From positions 7,605,676 through 7,669,675 of the forward strand of contig OY987240.1 in assembly GCA_963920705.1 (NCBI GenBank): a DNA stretch of 64,000 nt, written 5' to 3'. The translations under genes and the position numbers were made by a program. This document shows positions 22,208 through 33,971 of this stretch, piece by piece (position 1 is the first letter of the stretch; each line of letters starts with the position of its first letter). A model generated the notes under the pieces. That model was not told where the DNA came from and searched no databases. It saw only the letters and a list, made by a program, of their open reading frames with translations. This DNA is from Odiellus spinosus. Lineage: Eukaryota > Arthropoda > Arachnida > Opiliones > Phalangiidae.

Positions 22208-24623
22208 GTCGTTTTGTACTAGGAATCATGTTTAGTTCTGGGCATCTTATTGTAACTATCTTCTGAAATGTAAGCTGACCGATGGGGTTCAACACAGCAA
22301 GGGTCCGTTGCTTTTGTGGTATAATACTCGCTTAGGGTGCGAGTGGTCTCGGGTTCGATTCCCGGACGGACCCGTAGTTTTGTACTAGGAATCATGTTTA
22401 GTTCTGGGCATCTTATTGTAACTATCTTCTGAAATGTAAGCTGACCGATGGGGTTCAACACAGCAAGGGTCCGTTGCTTTTGTGGTATAATACTCGCTTA
22501 GGGTGCGAGTGGTCCCGGGTTCAATTCCCGGACGCACCCGTCGTTTTGTATCATAACCATGAATCATGTTTAAGTTTAGGCACCTTATTGTAACTATCTT
22601 CTCAAATGTAAGCTCACCGATGGGGTTCAACACAACAAGGGTACGTTGGTTTAGTGGTATAATACTCGCTTAGGGTGCGAGTGGTCCCGGGTTCGATTCC
22701 CGGACGGACGCGTTGTTTTGTACTAGGAATCATGTTTAGTTTTGGGCATCTTATTGTAACTATCTTCTGAAATGTAAGCTGACCGATGGGGTACAACACA
22801 ACAAGGGTACGTTGGTTTAGTGGTATAATACTCGCTTAGGGTGTGAGTGGTCCCGGGTTCGATTCCCGGACGGACCCGTTGTTTTGTACTAGGAATCATG
22901 TTTAGTTTTGGGCATCTTATTGTAACTATCTTCTGAAATGTAAGCTGACCGATGGGGTTCAACACTGCAATGGTCCGTTTTTTTACTGGTATAATACTCG
23001 CTTAGGGAGCGAGTGGTCCCGGGTTCGATTCCCAGACGGACCCGTCGTTTTGTATCATGCTTAATTAAGGGCATCTTATTGTAACTATCTTCTGAAATGT
23101 AAGCTGACCAATGGGGTTCAACACTGCAATGGTCCGTTGGTTTAGTGGTGTAATACTCGCTTAGGGTGCGAGTGGTCCCGGGTTCGATTCCCGGACGGAC
23201 CCGTCGTTTTGTACTAGGAATCATGTTTAGTTCTGGGCATCTTATTGTAACTATCTTCTGAAATGTAAGCTCACCGATGGGGTTCAACACAACAAGGGTA
23301 CGTTGGTTTAGTGGTATAATACTCGCTTAGGGTGCGAGTGGTCCCGGGTTCGATTCCCGGACGGACCCGTTGTTTTGTACTAGGAATCATGTTTAGTTTT
23401 GGGCATCTTATTGTAACTATCTTCTAAAATGTAAGCTGACCGATGGGGTTCAACACTGCAATGGTCCGTTTTTTTACTGGTATAATACTCGCTTAGGGAG
23501 CGAGTGGTCCCGGGTTCGATTCCCAGACGGACCCGTCGTTTTGTATTATGCTCAATTAAGGGCATCTTATTGTAACTATCTTCTGAAATGTAAGCTGACC
23601 AATGGGGCTCAACACTGCAATGGTCCGTTGGTTTAGTGGTGTAATACTCGCTTAGGGTGCGAGTGGTCCCGGGTTCGATTCCCGGACGGAACCGTCGTTT
23701 TGTACTAGGAATCATGTTTAGTTCTGGGCATCTTATTGTAACTATCTTCTGAAATGTAAGCTGACCGATGGGGTTCAACACAGCAAGAGTCCGTTGCTTT
23801 TGTGGTATAATACTCGCTTAGGGTGCGAGTGGTCCCGGGTTCGATTCCCGGACGGACCCGTAGTTTTGTACTAGGAATCATGTTTAGTTCTGGGCATCTT
23901 ATTGTAACTATCTTCTGAAATGTAAGCTGACCGATGGGGTTCAACACAGCAAGGGTCCGTCGCTTTTGTGGTATAATACTCGCTTAGGGTGCGAGTGGTC
24001 CCGGGTTCAATTCCCGGACGCACCCGTCGTTTTGTATCATAACCATGAATCATGTTTAAGTTTAGGCACCTTATTGTAACTATCTTCTCAAATGTAAGCT
24101 CACCGATGGGGTTCAACACAACAAGGGTACGTTGGTTTAGTGGTATAATACTCGCTTAGGGTGCGAGTGGTCCCGGGTTCGATTCCCGGATGGACGCGTT
24201 GTTTTGTACTAGGAATCATGTTTAGTTTTGGGCATCTTATTGTAACTATCTTCTGAAATGTAAGCTGACCGATGGGGTACAACACTGCAAGGGTCCGTTT
24301 TTTTACTGGTATAATACTCGCTTAGGGAGCGAGTGGTCCCGGGTTCGATTCCCAGACGGACCCGTCGTTTTGTATCATGCTTAATTAAGGGCATCTTATT
24401 GTAACTATCTTCTGCAATGTAAGCTGACCGATGGGGTTCAACACTGCAAGGGTCCGTTGGTTTAGTGGTGTAATACTCGCTTAGGGTGCGAGTGGTCCCG
24501 GGTTCGATTCCCGGACGGACCCGTCGTTTTGTACTAGGAATCATGTTTAGTTCTGGGCATCTTATTGTAACATTCTTCTGAAATGTAAGCTGACCGATGG
24601 GGTTCAACACTGCAAGGGTCCGT

Positions 24624-24634
24624 TGGTTTAGTGG
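24624..24634 (+). promoter_or_regulatory. Pol III A box of reference tRNA-Pro
   Basis: TGGTTTAGTGG fits the eukaryotic A-box consensus TRGYNNANNNG. Lost in T7 copies and altered in copies with CTTTTGTGG here. Confidence 0.85.
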
Positions 24635-24666
24635 TATAATACTCGCTTAGGGTGCGAGTGGTCCCG

Positions 24667-24677
24667 GGTTCGATTCC
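24667..24677 (+). promoter_or_regulatory. Pol III B box of reference tRNA-Pro
   Basis: GGTTCGATTCC is a perfect B box (GGTTCGANTCC), the TFIIIC anchor. It is the best-kept part of the unit across the array, including in copies whose A box is gone. Confidence 0.9.
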
Positions 24678-24692
24678 CGGACGGACCCGTCG

Positions 24693-24696
24693 TTTT
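24693..24696 (+). terminator. Pol III TTTT terminator of reference tRNA-Pro
   Basis: T4 begins five bases past the tRNA 3' end (GTCGTTTTG). The same short trailer is present in nearly all units, so each unit can be a separate transcription unit. T4 is at the weak end of effective stops. Confidence 0.75.
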
Positions 24697-26103
24697 GTAC
24701 TAGGAATCATGTTTAGTTCTGGGCAACTTATTGTAACTATCTTCTGAAATGTAAGCTGACCGATGGGGTTCAACACTGCAAGGGTCCGTTGGTTTAGTGG
24801 TATAATACTCGCTTAGGGTGCGAGTGGTCCCGGGTTCGATTCCCAGACGGACCCGTCGTTTTGTACTAGGAATCATGTTTAGTTCTTGGCATCTTATTGT
24901 AACCATCTTCTGAAATGTAAGCTGACCGATGGGGTTCAACACTACAAGGGTCCGTTGGTTTAGTGGTATAATTTTCGCTTAGGGTGCGAGTGGTCCCGGG
25001 TTCGATTCCCGGACGGACCCGTCGTTTTGTACTAGGAATCATGTTTAGTTCTGGGCATCTTATTGTAACTATCTTCTGAAATGTAAGCTGACCGATGGGG
25101 TTCAACACTGTAAGGGTCCGTTGGTTTAGTGGTATAATACTCGCTTAGGGTGCGAGTGGTCCCGGGTTCGATTCCCGGACGGACGCGTCGTTTTGTACTA
25201 GGAATCATGTTTAGTTCTGGGCATCTTATTGTAACTATCTTCTGAAATGTAAGCTGACCGATGGGGTTCAACACTGCAAGGGTACGTTGGTTTAGTGGTA
25301 TAATACTCGCTTAGGGTGCGAGTGGTCCCAGGTTCGATTCCCGGACGGACCCGTCGTTTTGTACTAGGAATCATGTTTAGTTCTGGGCATCTTATTGTAA
25401 CTATCTTCTGAAATGTAAGCTGACCAATGGGGTTCAACACAACAAGGGTACGTTGGTTTAGTGGTATAATACTCGCTTAGGGTGCGAGTGGTCCCGGGTT
25501 CGATTCCCGGACGGACCCGTTGTTTTGTACTAGGAATCATGTTTAGTTTTGGGCATCTTATTGTAACTATCTTCTAAAATGTAAGCTGACCGATGGGGTT
25601 CAACACTGCAATGGTCCGTTTTTTTACTGGTATAATACTCGCTTAGGGAGCGAGTGGTCCCGGGTTCGATTCCCAGACGGACCCGTCGTTTTGTATCATG
25701 CTCAATTAAGGGCATCTTATTGTAACTATCTTCTGAAATGTAAGCTGACCAATGGGGTTCAACACTGCAATGGTCCGTTGGTTTAGTGGTGTAATACTCG
25801 CTTAGGGTGCGAGTGGTCCCGGGTTCGATTCCCGGACGGACCCGTCGTTTTGTACTAGGAATCATGTTTAGTTCTGGGCATCTTATTGTAACTATCTTCT
25901 GAAATGTAAGCTGACCGATGGGGTTCGACACAGCAAGGGTCCGTTGCTTTTGTGGTATAATACTCGCTTAGGGTGCGATTGGTCCCAGGTTCGATTCCCG
26001 GACGGACCCATCGTTTTGTACTAGGAATCATGTTTAGTTCTGGGCATCTTATTGTAACTATCTTCTGAAATGTAAGCTGACCGATGGGGTACAACACTGA
26101 AAG

Positions 26104-26175
26104 GGTCCGTTGGTTTAGTGGTATAATACTCGCTTAGGGTGCGAGTGGTCCCGGGTTCGATTCCCGGACGGACCC
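26104..26175 (+). tRNA. tRNA-Pro (AGG)
   Basis: Consensus sequence; trailer GTAGTTTT instead of GTCGTTTT. Confidence 0.88.
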
Positions 26176-26931
26176 GTAGTTTTGTACTAGGAATCATGTT
26201 TAGTTCTGGGCATCTTATTGTAACTATCTTCTAAAATGTAAGCTGACCGATGGGGTTCAACACAGCAAGGTCCGTCGCTTTTGTGGTATAATACTCGCTT
26301 AGGGTGCGAGTGGTCCCGGGTTCAATTCCCGGACGCACCCGTCGTTTTGTATCATAACCATGAATCATGTTTAAGTTTAGGCACCTTATTGTAACTATCT
26401 TCTTAAATGTAAGCTCACCGATGGGGTTCAACACAACAAGGGTACGTTGGTTTAGTGGTATAATACTCGCTTAGGGTGCGAGTGGTCCCGGGTTCGATTC
26501 CCGGATGGACGCGTTGTTTTGTACTAGGAATCATGTTTAGTTTTGGGCATCTTATTGTAACTATCTTCTGAAATGTAAGCTGACCGATGGGGTACAACAC
26601 TGCAAGGGTCCGTTTTTTTACTGGTATAATACTCGCTTAGGGAGCGAGTGGTCCCGGGTTCGATTCCCAGACGGACCCGTCGTTTTGTATCATGCTTAAT
26701 TAAGGGCATCTTATTGTAACTATCTTCTGCAATGTAAGCTGACCGATGGGGTTCAACACTGCAAGGGTCCGTTGGTTTAGTGGTGTAATACTCGCTTAGG
26801 GTGCGAGTGGTCCCGGGTTCGATTCCCGGACGGACCCGTCGTTTTGTACTAGGAATCATGTTTAGTTCTGGGCATCTTATTGTAACATTCTTCTGAAATG
26901 TAAGCTGACCGATGGGGTTCAACACTGCAAG

Positions 26932-27003
26932 GGTCCGTTGGTTTAGTGGTATAATACTCGCTTAGGGTGCGAGTGGTCCCGGGTTCGATTCCCGGACGGA
27001 CCC
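26932..27003 (+). tRNA. tRNA-Pro (AGG)
   Basis: Consensus copy. The upstream spacer has AACATTCTTC in place of AACTATCTTC. It is the 2315-bp-offset relative of the reference copy at 24617. Confidence 0.9.
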
Positions 27004-27595
27004 GTCGTTTTGTACTAGGAATCATGTTTAGTTCTGGGCAACTTATTGTAACTATCTTCTGAAATGTAAGCTGACCGATGGGGTTCAACACTGCAAGGGT
27101 CCGTTGGTTTAGTGGTGTAATACTCGCTTAGGGTGCGAGTGGTCCCGGGTTCGATTCCCGGACGGACCCGTCGTTTTGTACTAGGAATCATGTTTAGTTC
27201 TGGGCATCTTATTGTAACATTCTTCTGAAATGTAAGCTGACCGATGGGGTTCAACACTGCAAGGGTCCGTTGGTTTAGTGGTATAATACTCGCTTAGGGT
27301 GCGAGTGGTCCAAGGTTCGATTCCCGGACGGACCCGTCGTTTTGTACTAGGAATCATGTTTAGTTCTGGGCATCTTATTGTAACTATCTTCTGAAATGTA
27401 AGCTGACCAATGGGGTTCAACACTGAAAGGGTCCCTTGGTTTAGTGGTATAATACTCGCTTAGGGTGCGAGTGGTCCCGGATTCGATTCCCGGACGGACC
27501 CGTCGTTTTGTACTAGGAATCATGTTTAGTTCTGGGCATCTTATTGTAACATTCTTCTGAAATGTAAGCTGACCGATGGGGTTCAACACTGCAAG

Positions 27596-27667
27596 GGTCC
27601 GTTGGTTTAGTGGTATAATACTCGCTTAGGGTGCGAGTGGTCCCGGGTTCGATTCCCGGACGGACCC
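27596..27667 (+). tRNA. tRNA-Pro (AGG)
   Basis: Consensus copy with the AACATTCTTC spacer variant upstream and TTTT downstream. Confidence 0.9.
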
Positions 27668-27761
27668 GTCGTTTTGTACTAGGAATCATGTTTAGTTCTG
27701 GGCAACTTATTGTAACTATCTTCTGAAATGTAAGCTGACCGATGGGGTTCAACACTGCAAG

Positions 27762-27833
27762 GGTCCGTTGGTTTAGTGGTATAATACTCGCTTAGGGTGC
27801 GAGTGGTCCCGGGTTCGATTCCCGGACGGACCC
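27762..27833 (+). tRNA. tRNA-Pro (AGG)
   Basis: Consensus copy directly following 27596-27667; the upstream spacer has GGGCAACTTATT. Confidence 0.9.
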
Positions 27834-28093
27834 GTCGTTTTGTACTAGGAATCATGTTTAGTTCTTGGCATCTTATTGTAACCATCTTCTGAAATGTAAG
27901 CTGACCGATGGGGTTCAACACTGCAAGGGTACGTTGGTTTAGTGGTATAATACTCGCTTAGGGTGCGAGTGGTCCAAGGTTCGATTCCCGGACGGACCCG
28001 TCGTTTTGTACTAGGAATCATGTTTAGTTCTGGGCATCTTATTGTAACTATCTTCTGAAATGTAAGCTGACCGATGGGGTTCAACACTGCAAG

Positions 28094-28165
28094 GGTCCGT
28101 TGGTTTAGTGGTATAATACTCGCTTAGGGTGCGAGTGGTCCCGGGTTCGATTCCCGGACGGACCC
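28094..28165 (+). tRNA. tRNA-Pro (AGG)
   Basis: Consensus copy in type 1 spacers. Confidence 0.9.
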
Positions 28166-28259
28166 GTCGTTTTGTACTAGGAATCATGTTTGGTTCTGGG
28201 CAACTTATTGTAACTATCTTCTGAAATGTAAGCTGACCGATGGGGTTCAACACTGCAAG

Positions 28260-28331
28260 GGTCCGTTGGTTTAGTGGTATAATACTCGCTTAGGGTGCGA
28301 GTGGTCCCGGGTTCGATTCCCGGACGGACCC
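28260..28331 (+). tRNA. tRNA-Pro (AGG)
   Basis: Consensus copy; the upstream spacer has GTTTGGTTCTGGGCAAC. Confidence 0.9.
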
Positions 28332-29089
28332 GTCGTTTTGTACTAGGAATCATGTTTAGTTCTTGGCATCTTATTGTAACCATCTTCTGAAATGTAAGCT
28401 GACCGATGGGGTTCAACACTACAAGGGTCCGTTGGTTTAGTGGTATAATTTTCGCTTAGGGTGCGAGTGGTCCCGGGTTCGATTCCCGGACGGACCCGTC
28501 GTTTTGTACTAGGAATCATGTTTAGTTCTGGGCATCATATTGTAACTATCTTCTGAAATGTAAGCTGACCGATGGGGATCAACACTGTAAGGGTCCGTTG
28601 GTTTAGTGGTATAATACTCGCTTAGGGTGCGAGTGGTCCCAGGTTCGATTCCCGGACGGACCCGTCGTTTTGTACTAGGAATCATGTTTAGTTCTTGGCA
28701 TCTTATTGTAACCATCTTCTGAAATGTAAGCTGACCGATGGGGTTCAACACTACAAGGGTCGGTTGGTTTAGTGGTATAATTTTCGCTTAGGGTGCGAGT
28801 GGTCCCGGGTTCGATTCCCGGACGGACCCGTCGTTTTGTACTAGGAATCATGTTTAGTTCTGGGCATCTTATTGTAACTATCTTCTGAAATGTAAGCTGA
28901 CCGATGGGGTTCAACACTGCAAGGGTACGTTGGTTTAGTGGTATAATACTCGCTTAGGGTGCGAGTGGTCCAAGGTTCGATTCCCGGACGGACCCGTCGT
29001 TTTGTACTAGGAATCATGTTTAGTTCTGGGCATCTTATTGTAACATTCTTCTGAAATGTAAGCTGACCGATGGGGTTCAACACTGCAAG

Positions 29090-29161
29090 GGTCCGTTGGT
29101 TTAGTGGTATAATACTCGCTTAGGGTGCGAGTGGTCCCGGGTTCGATTCCCGGACGGACCC
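29090..29161 (+). tRNA. tRNA-Pro (AGG)
   Basis: Consensus copy. Confidence 0.9.
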
Positions 29162-29255
29162 GTCGTTTTGTACTAGGAATCATGTTTAGTTCTGGGAAAC
29201 TTATTGTAACTATCTTCTGAAATGTAAGCTGACCGATGGGGTTCAACACTGCAAG

Positions 29256-29327
29256 GGTCCGTTGGTTTAGTGGTATAATACTCGCTTAGGGTGCGAGTGG
29301 TCCCGGGTTCGATTCCCGGACGGACCC
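29256..29327 (+). tRNA. tRNA-Pro (AGG)
   Basis: Consensus copy; the upstream spacer has GGGAAACTTATT. Confidence 0.9.
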
Positions 29328-29587
29328 GTCGTTTTGTACTAGGAATCATGTTTAGTTCTTGGCATCTTATTGTAACCATCTTCTGAAATGTAAGCTGACC
29401 GATGGGGTTCAACACTGCAAGGGTACGTTGGTTTAGTGGTATAATACTCACTTAGGGTGCGAGTGGTCCAAGGTTCGATTCCCGGACGGACCCGTCGTTT
29501 TGTACTAGGAATCATGTTTAGTTCTGGGCATCTTATTGTAACTATCTTCTGAAATGTAAGCTGACCGATGGGGTTCAACACTGCAAG

Positions 29588-29659
29588 GGTCCGTTGGTTT
29601 AGTGGTATAATACTCGCTTAGGGTGCGAGTGGTCCCGGGTTCGATTCCCGGACGGACCC
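29588..29659 (+). tRNA. tRNA-Pro (AGG)
   Basis: Consensus copy. Confidence 0.9.
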
Positions 29660-29753
29660 GTCGTTTTGTACTAGGAATCATGTTTAGTTCTGGGCAACTT
29701 ATTGTAACTATCTTCTGAAATGTAAGCTGACCGATGGGGTTCAACACTGCAAG

Positions 29754-29825
29754 GGTCCGTTGGTTTAGTGGTATAATACTCGCTTAGGGTGCGAGTGGTC
29801 CCGGGTTCGATTCCCGGACGGACCC
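29754..29825 (+). tRNA. tRNA-Pro (AGG)
   Basis: Consensus copy; next unit downstream (29920) has an ATAATTTTCGC anticodon arm with an internal T4. Confidence 0.9.
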
Positions 29826-30749
29826 GTCGTTTTGTACTAGGAATCATGTTTAGTTCTTGGCATCTTATTGTAACCATCTTCTGAAATGTAAGCTGACCGA
29901 TGGGGTTCAACACTACAAGGGTCCGTTGGTTTAGTGGTATAATTTTCGCTTAGGGTGCGAGTGGTCCCGGGTTCGATTCCCGGACGGACCCGTCGTTTTG
30001 TACTAGGAATCATGTTTAGTTCTGGGCATCTTATTGTAACTATCTTCTGAAATGTAAGCTGACCGATGGGGATCAACACTGTAAGGGTCCGTTGGTTTAG
30101 TGGTATAATACTCGCTTAGGGTGCGAGTGGTCCCGGGTTCGATTCCCGGACGGACGCGTCGTTTTGTACTAGGAATCATGTTTAGTTCTGGGCATCTTAT
30201 TGTAACTATCTTCTGAAATGTAAGCTGACCGATGGGGTTCAACACTGCAAGGGTACGTTGGTTTAGTGGTATAATACTCGCTTAGGGTGCGAGTGGTCCA
30301 AGGTTCGATTCCCGGACGGACCCGTCGTTTTGTACTAGGAATCATGTTTAGTTCTGGGCATCTTATTGTAACTATCTTCTGAAATGTAAGCTGACCAATG
30401 GGGTTCAACACTGAAAGGGTCCCTTGGTTTAGTGGTATAATACTCGCTTAGGGTGCGAGTGGTCCCGGGTTCGATTCCCGGACGGACCCGTCGTTTTGTA
30501 CTAGGAATCATGTTTAGTTCTGGGCATCTTATTGTAACTATCTTCTGAAATGTAAGCTGACCGATGGGGTTCAACACAGCAAGGGTCCGTTGCTTTTGTG
30601 GTATAATACTCGCTTAGGGTGCGAGTGGTCCCGGGTTCAATTCCCGGACGGACCCGTTGTTTTGTACTAGGAATCATGTTTAGTTCTGGGCATCTTATTG
30701 TAACTATCTTGTGAAATTTAAGCTGACCGCTGGGGTTCACCACTATAGC

Positions 30750-30821
30750 GGTCCGTTGGTTTAGTGGTATAATACTCGCTTCAGGTGCGAGTGGTCCCGG
30801 GTTCGATTCCCGGACGCACCC
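30750..30821 (+). pseudogene. tRNA-Pro-derived, anticodon CAG
   Basis: The loop is TTCAGGT with a perfect CTCGC/GCGAG stem, so positions 34-36 read CAG (a leucine anticodon). It is a one-base change (G to A) from the CGG variant. The acceptor 3' strand ACGCACC has one mismatch; A and B boxes are intact. Confidence 0.65.
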
Positions 30822-31577
30822 GTCGTTTTGTATCATAACCATGAATCATGTTAAAGTTTAGGCACCTTATTGTAACTATCTTCTCAAATGTAAGCTCACC
30901 GATGGGGTTCAACACAACAAGGGTACGTTGGTTTAGTGGTATAATACTCGCTTAGGGTGCGAGTGGTCCCGGGTTCGATTCCCGGACGCACCCGTCGTTT
31001 TGTATCATAACCATGAATCATGTTAAAGTTTAGGCACCATATTGTAACTATCTTCTGAAATGTAAGCTGACCGATGGGGTTCAACACTGCAAGGGTCCGT
31101 TTTTTTACTGGTATAATACTCGCTTAGGGAGCGAGTGGTCCCGGGTTCGATTCCCAGACGGACCCGTCGTTTTGTATCATGCTTAATAAAGGGCATCTTC
31201 TTGTAACTATCTTCTGAAATGTAAGCTGACCAATGGGGTTCAACACTGCAAGGGTCCGTTTTTTTACTGGTATAATACTCCCTTAGGGAGCGAGTGGTCC
31301 CGGGTTCGATTCCCAGACGGACCCGTCGTTTTGTATCATGCTTAATTAAGGGCATCTTATTGTAACTATCTTCTGAAATGTAAGCTGACCGATGGGGTTC
31401 AAAACTGCAAGGGTCCGTTGGTTTAGTGGTGTAATACTCGCTTAGGGTGCGAGTGGTTCCGGGGTCGATTCCCGGACGGACCCGTCGTTTTGTACTAGGA
31501 ATCATGTTTAGTTCTGGGCATCTTATTGTAACTATCTTCTGAAATGTAAGCTGACCGATGGGGTTCAACACTGTAAG

Positions 31578-31649
31578 GGTCCGTTGGTTTAGTGGTATAA
31601 TACTCGCTTAGGGTGCGAGTGGTCCCGGGTTCGATTCCCGGACGGACCC
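31578..31649 (+). tRNA. tRNA-Pro (AGG), terminator mutated
   Basis: Consensus tRNA, but the trailer reads GTCGTTATG, removing the T4 stop. If transcribed, the transcript would run on into the spacer. Confidence 0.85.
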
Positions 31650-31909
31650 GTCGTTATGTACTAGGAATCATGTTTAGTTCTATGCATCTTATTGTAACTA
31701 TCTTCTGAAATGTAAGCTGACCGATGGGGTTCAACACAGCAAGGGTCCGTTGCTTTTGTGGTATAATACTCACTAAGGGTGCGAGTGGTCCCGGGTTCAA
31801 TTCCAGGACGGACCCGTTGTTTTGTACTAGGAATCATGTTTAGTTCTGGTCATCTTATTGTAACTATCTTGTGAAATTTAAGCTGACCGCTGGGGTTCAC
31901 CACTATAGC

Positions 31910-31981
31910 GGTCCGTTGGTTTAGTGGTATAATACTCGCTTCGGGTGCGAGTGGTCCCGGGTTCGATTACCGGACGGACCC
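31910..31981 (+). tRNA. tRNA-Pro (anticodon CGG)
   Basis: Loop TTCGGGT with full acceptor GGTCCGT/ACGGACC and C73. One T-stem mismatch (TTCGATTACCGG). TTTT follows. Confidence 0.65.
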
Positions 31982-33395
31982 GTTGTTTTGTACTAGGAAT
32001 CATGTTTAGTTTTGGGCATCTTATTGTAACTATCTTCTGAAATGTAAGCTGACCGATGGGGTTCAACACTGCAAGGGTCCGTTTTTTTACTGGTATAATA
32101 CTCGCTTAGGGAGCGAGTGGTCCCGGGTTCGATTCCCAGACGGACCCGTCGTTTTGTATCATGCTTAATTAAGGGCATCTTATGGTAACTATCTTCTGAA
32201 ATGTAAGCTGACCAATGGGGTTCAACACTGCAAGGGTCCGTTGCTTTTGTGGTATAATACTCGCTTAGGGTGCGAGTGGTCCCAGGTTCGATTCCCGGAC
32301 GGACCCGTCGTTTTGTACTAGGAATCATGTTTAGTTCTGGGCATCTTATTGTAACTATCTTCTGAAATGTAAGCTGACCGATGGGGTTCAACACTGAAAG
32401 GGTCCGTTGGTTTAGTGGTATAATACTCGCTTAGGGTGCAAGTGGTCCCGGGTTCGATTCCCGGACGGACCCGTCGTTTTGTACTAGGAATCATGTTTAG
32501 TTCTGGTCATCTTATTGTAACTATCTTGTGAAATTTAAGCTGACCGCTGGGGTTCACCGCTATAGCGGTCCGTTGGTTTAGTGGTATAATACTCGCTTCG
32601 GGTGCGAGTGGTCCCGGGTTCGATTCCCGGACGCACCCGTCGTTTTGTATCATAACCATGAATCATGTTAAAGTTTAGGCACCTTATTGTAACTATCTTC
32701 TCAAATGTAAGCTCACCGATGGGGTTCAACACAACAAGGGTACGTTGGTTTAGTGGTATAATACTCGCTTAGGGTGCGAGTGGTCCCGGGTTCGATTCCC
32801 GGACGGACCCGTCGTTTTGTACTAGGAATCATGTTTAGTTCTGGTCATCTTATTGTAACTATCTTGTGAAATTTAAGCTGACCGCTGGGGTTCACCACTA
32901 TAGCGGTCCGTTGGTTTAGTGGTATAATACTCGCTTAGGGAGCGAGTGGTCCCGGGTTCGATTCCCAGACGGACTCGTCGTTTTGTATCATGCTTAATTA
33001 AGGGCATCTTATTGTAACTATCTTCTGAAATGTAAGCTGACCAATGGGGTTCAACACTGCAAGGGTCCGTTGGTTTAGTGGTGTAATACTCGCTTAGGGT
33101 GCGAGTTGTCCCGGGTTCGATTCCCGGACGGACCCGTCGTTTTGTACTAGGAATCATGTTTAGTTCTGGGCATCTTATTGTAACTATCTTCTGAAATGTA
33201 AGCTGGCCGATGGGGTTCAACACAGCAAGGGTCCGTTGCTTTTGTGGTATAATACTCGCTTAGGGTGCGAGTGGTCCCAGGTTCGATTCCCGGACGGACC
33301 CGTCGTTTTGTACTAGGAATCATGTTTAGTTCTGGGCATCTTATTGTAACTATCTTCTGAAATGTAAGCTGACCGATGGGGTTCAACACTGAAAG

Positions 33396-33467
33396 GGTCC
33401 GTTGGTTTAGTGGTATAATACTCGCTTAGGGTGCGAGTGGTCCCGGGTTCGATTCCCGGACGGACCC
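33396..33467 (+). tRNA. tRNA-Pro (AGG)
   Basis: Consensus copy preceded by CACTGAAA. Confidence 0.9.
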
Positions 33468-33899
33468 GTCGTTTTGTACTAGGAATCATGTTTAGTTCTG
33501 GTCATCTTATTGTAACTATCTTGTGAAATTTAAGCTGACCGCTGGGGTTCACCGCTATAGCGGTCCGTTGGTTTAGTGGTATAATACTCGCTTCGGGTGC
33601 GAGTGGTCCCGGGTTCGATTCCCGGACGCACCCGTCGTTTTGTATCATAACCATGAATCATGTTAAAGTTTAGGCACCTTATTGTAACTATCTTCTCAAA
33701 TGTAAGCTCACCGATGGGGTTCAACACAACAAGGGTACGTTGGTTTAGTGGTATAATACTCGCTTAGGGTGCGAGTGGTCCCGGGTTCGATTACCGGACG
33801 GACCCGTCGTTTTGTACTAGGAATCATGTTTAGTTCTGGGCATCTTATTGTAACTATCTTCTGAAATGTAAGCTGACCGATGGGGTGCAACACTGAAAG

Positions 33900-33971
33900 G
33901 GTCCGTTGGTTTAGTGGTATAATACTCGCTTAGGGTGCGAGTGGTCCCGGGTTCGATTCCCGGACGGACCC
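33900..33971 (+). tRNA. tRNA-Pro (AGG)
   Basis: Consensus copy; duplicated at 35882 with offset 1982 bp. Confidence 0.9.

Larger units (their letters stand above)
24617..24688 (+). tRNA. tRNA-Pro (AGG), reference copy
   Basis: Matches the array consensus at every position. Acceptor GGTCCGT/ACGGACC is fully paired, anticodon AGG is at 24649-24651, C73 (the usual eukaryotic tRNA-Pro discriminator) is at 24688. It would decode CCU, and CCC after A34-to-inosine editing. The A box is at 24624-24634, the B box at 24667-24677 and a TTTT stop at 24693-24696. No intron. Confidence 0.92.
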
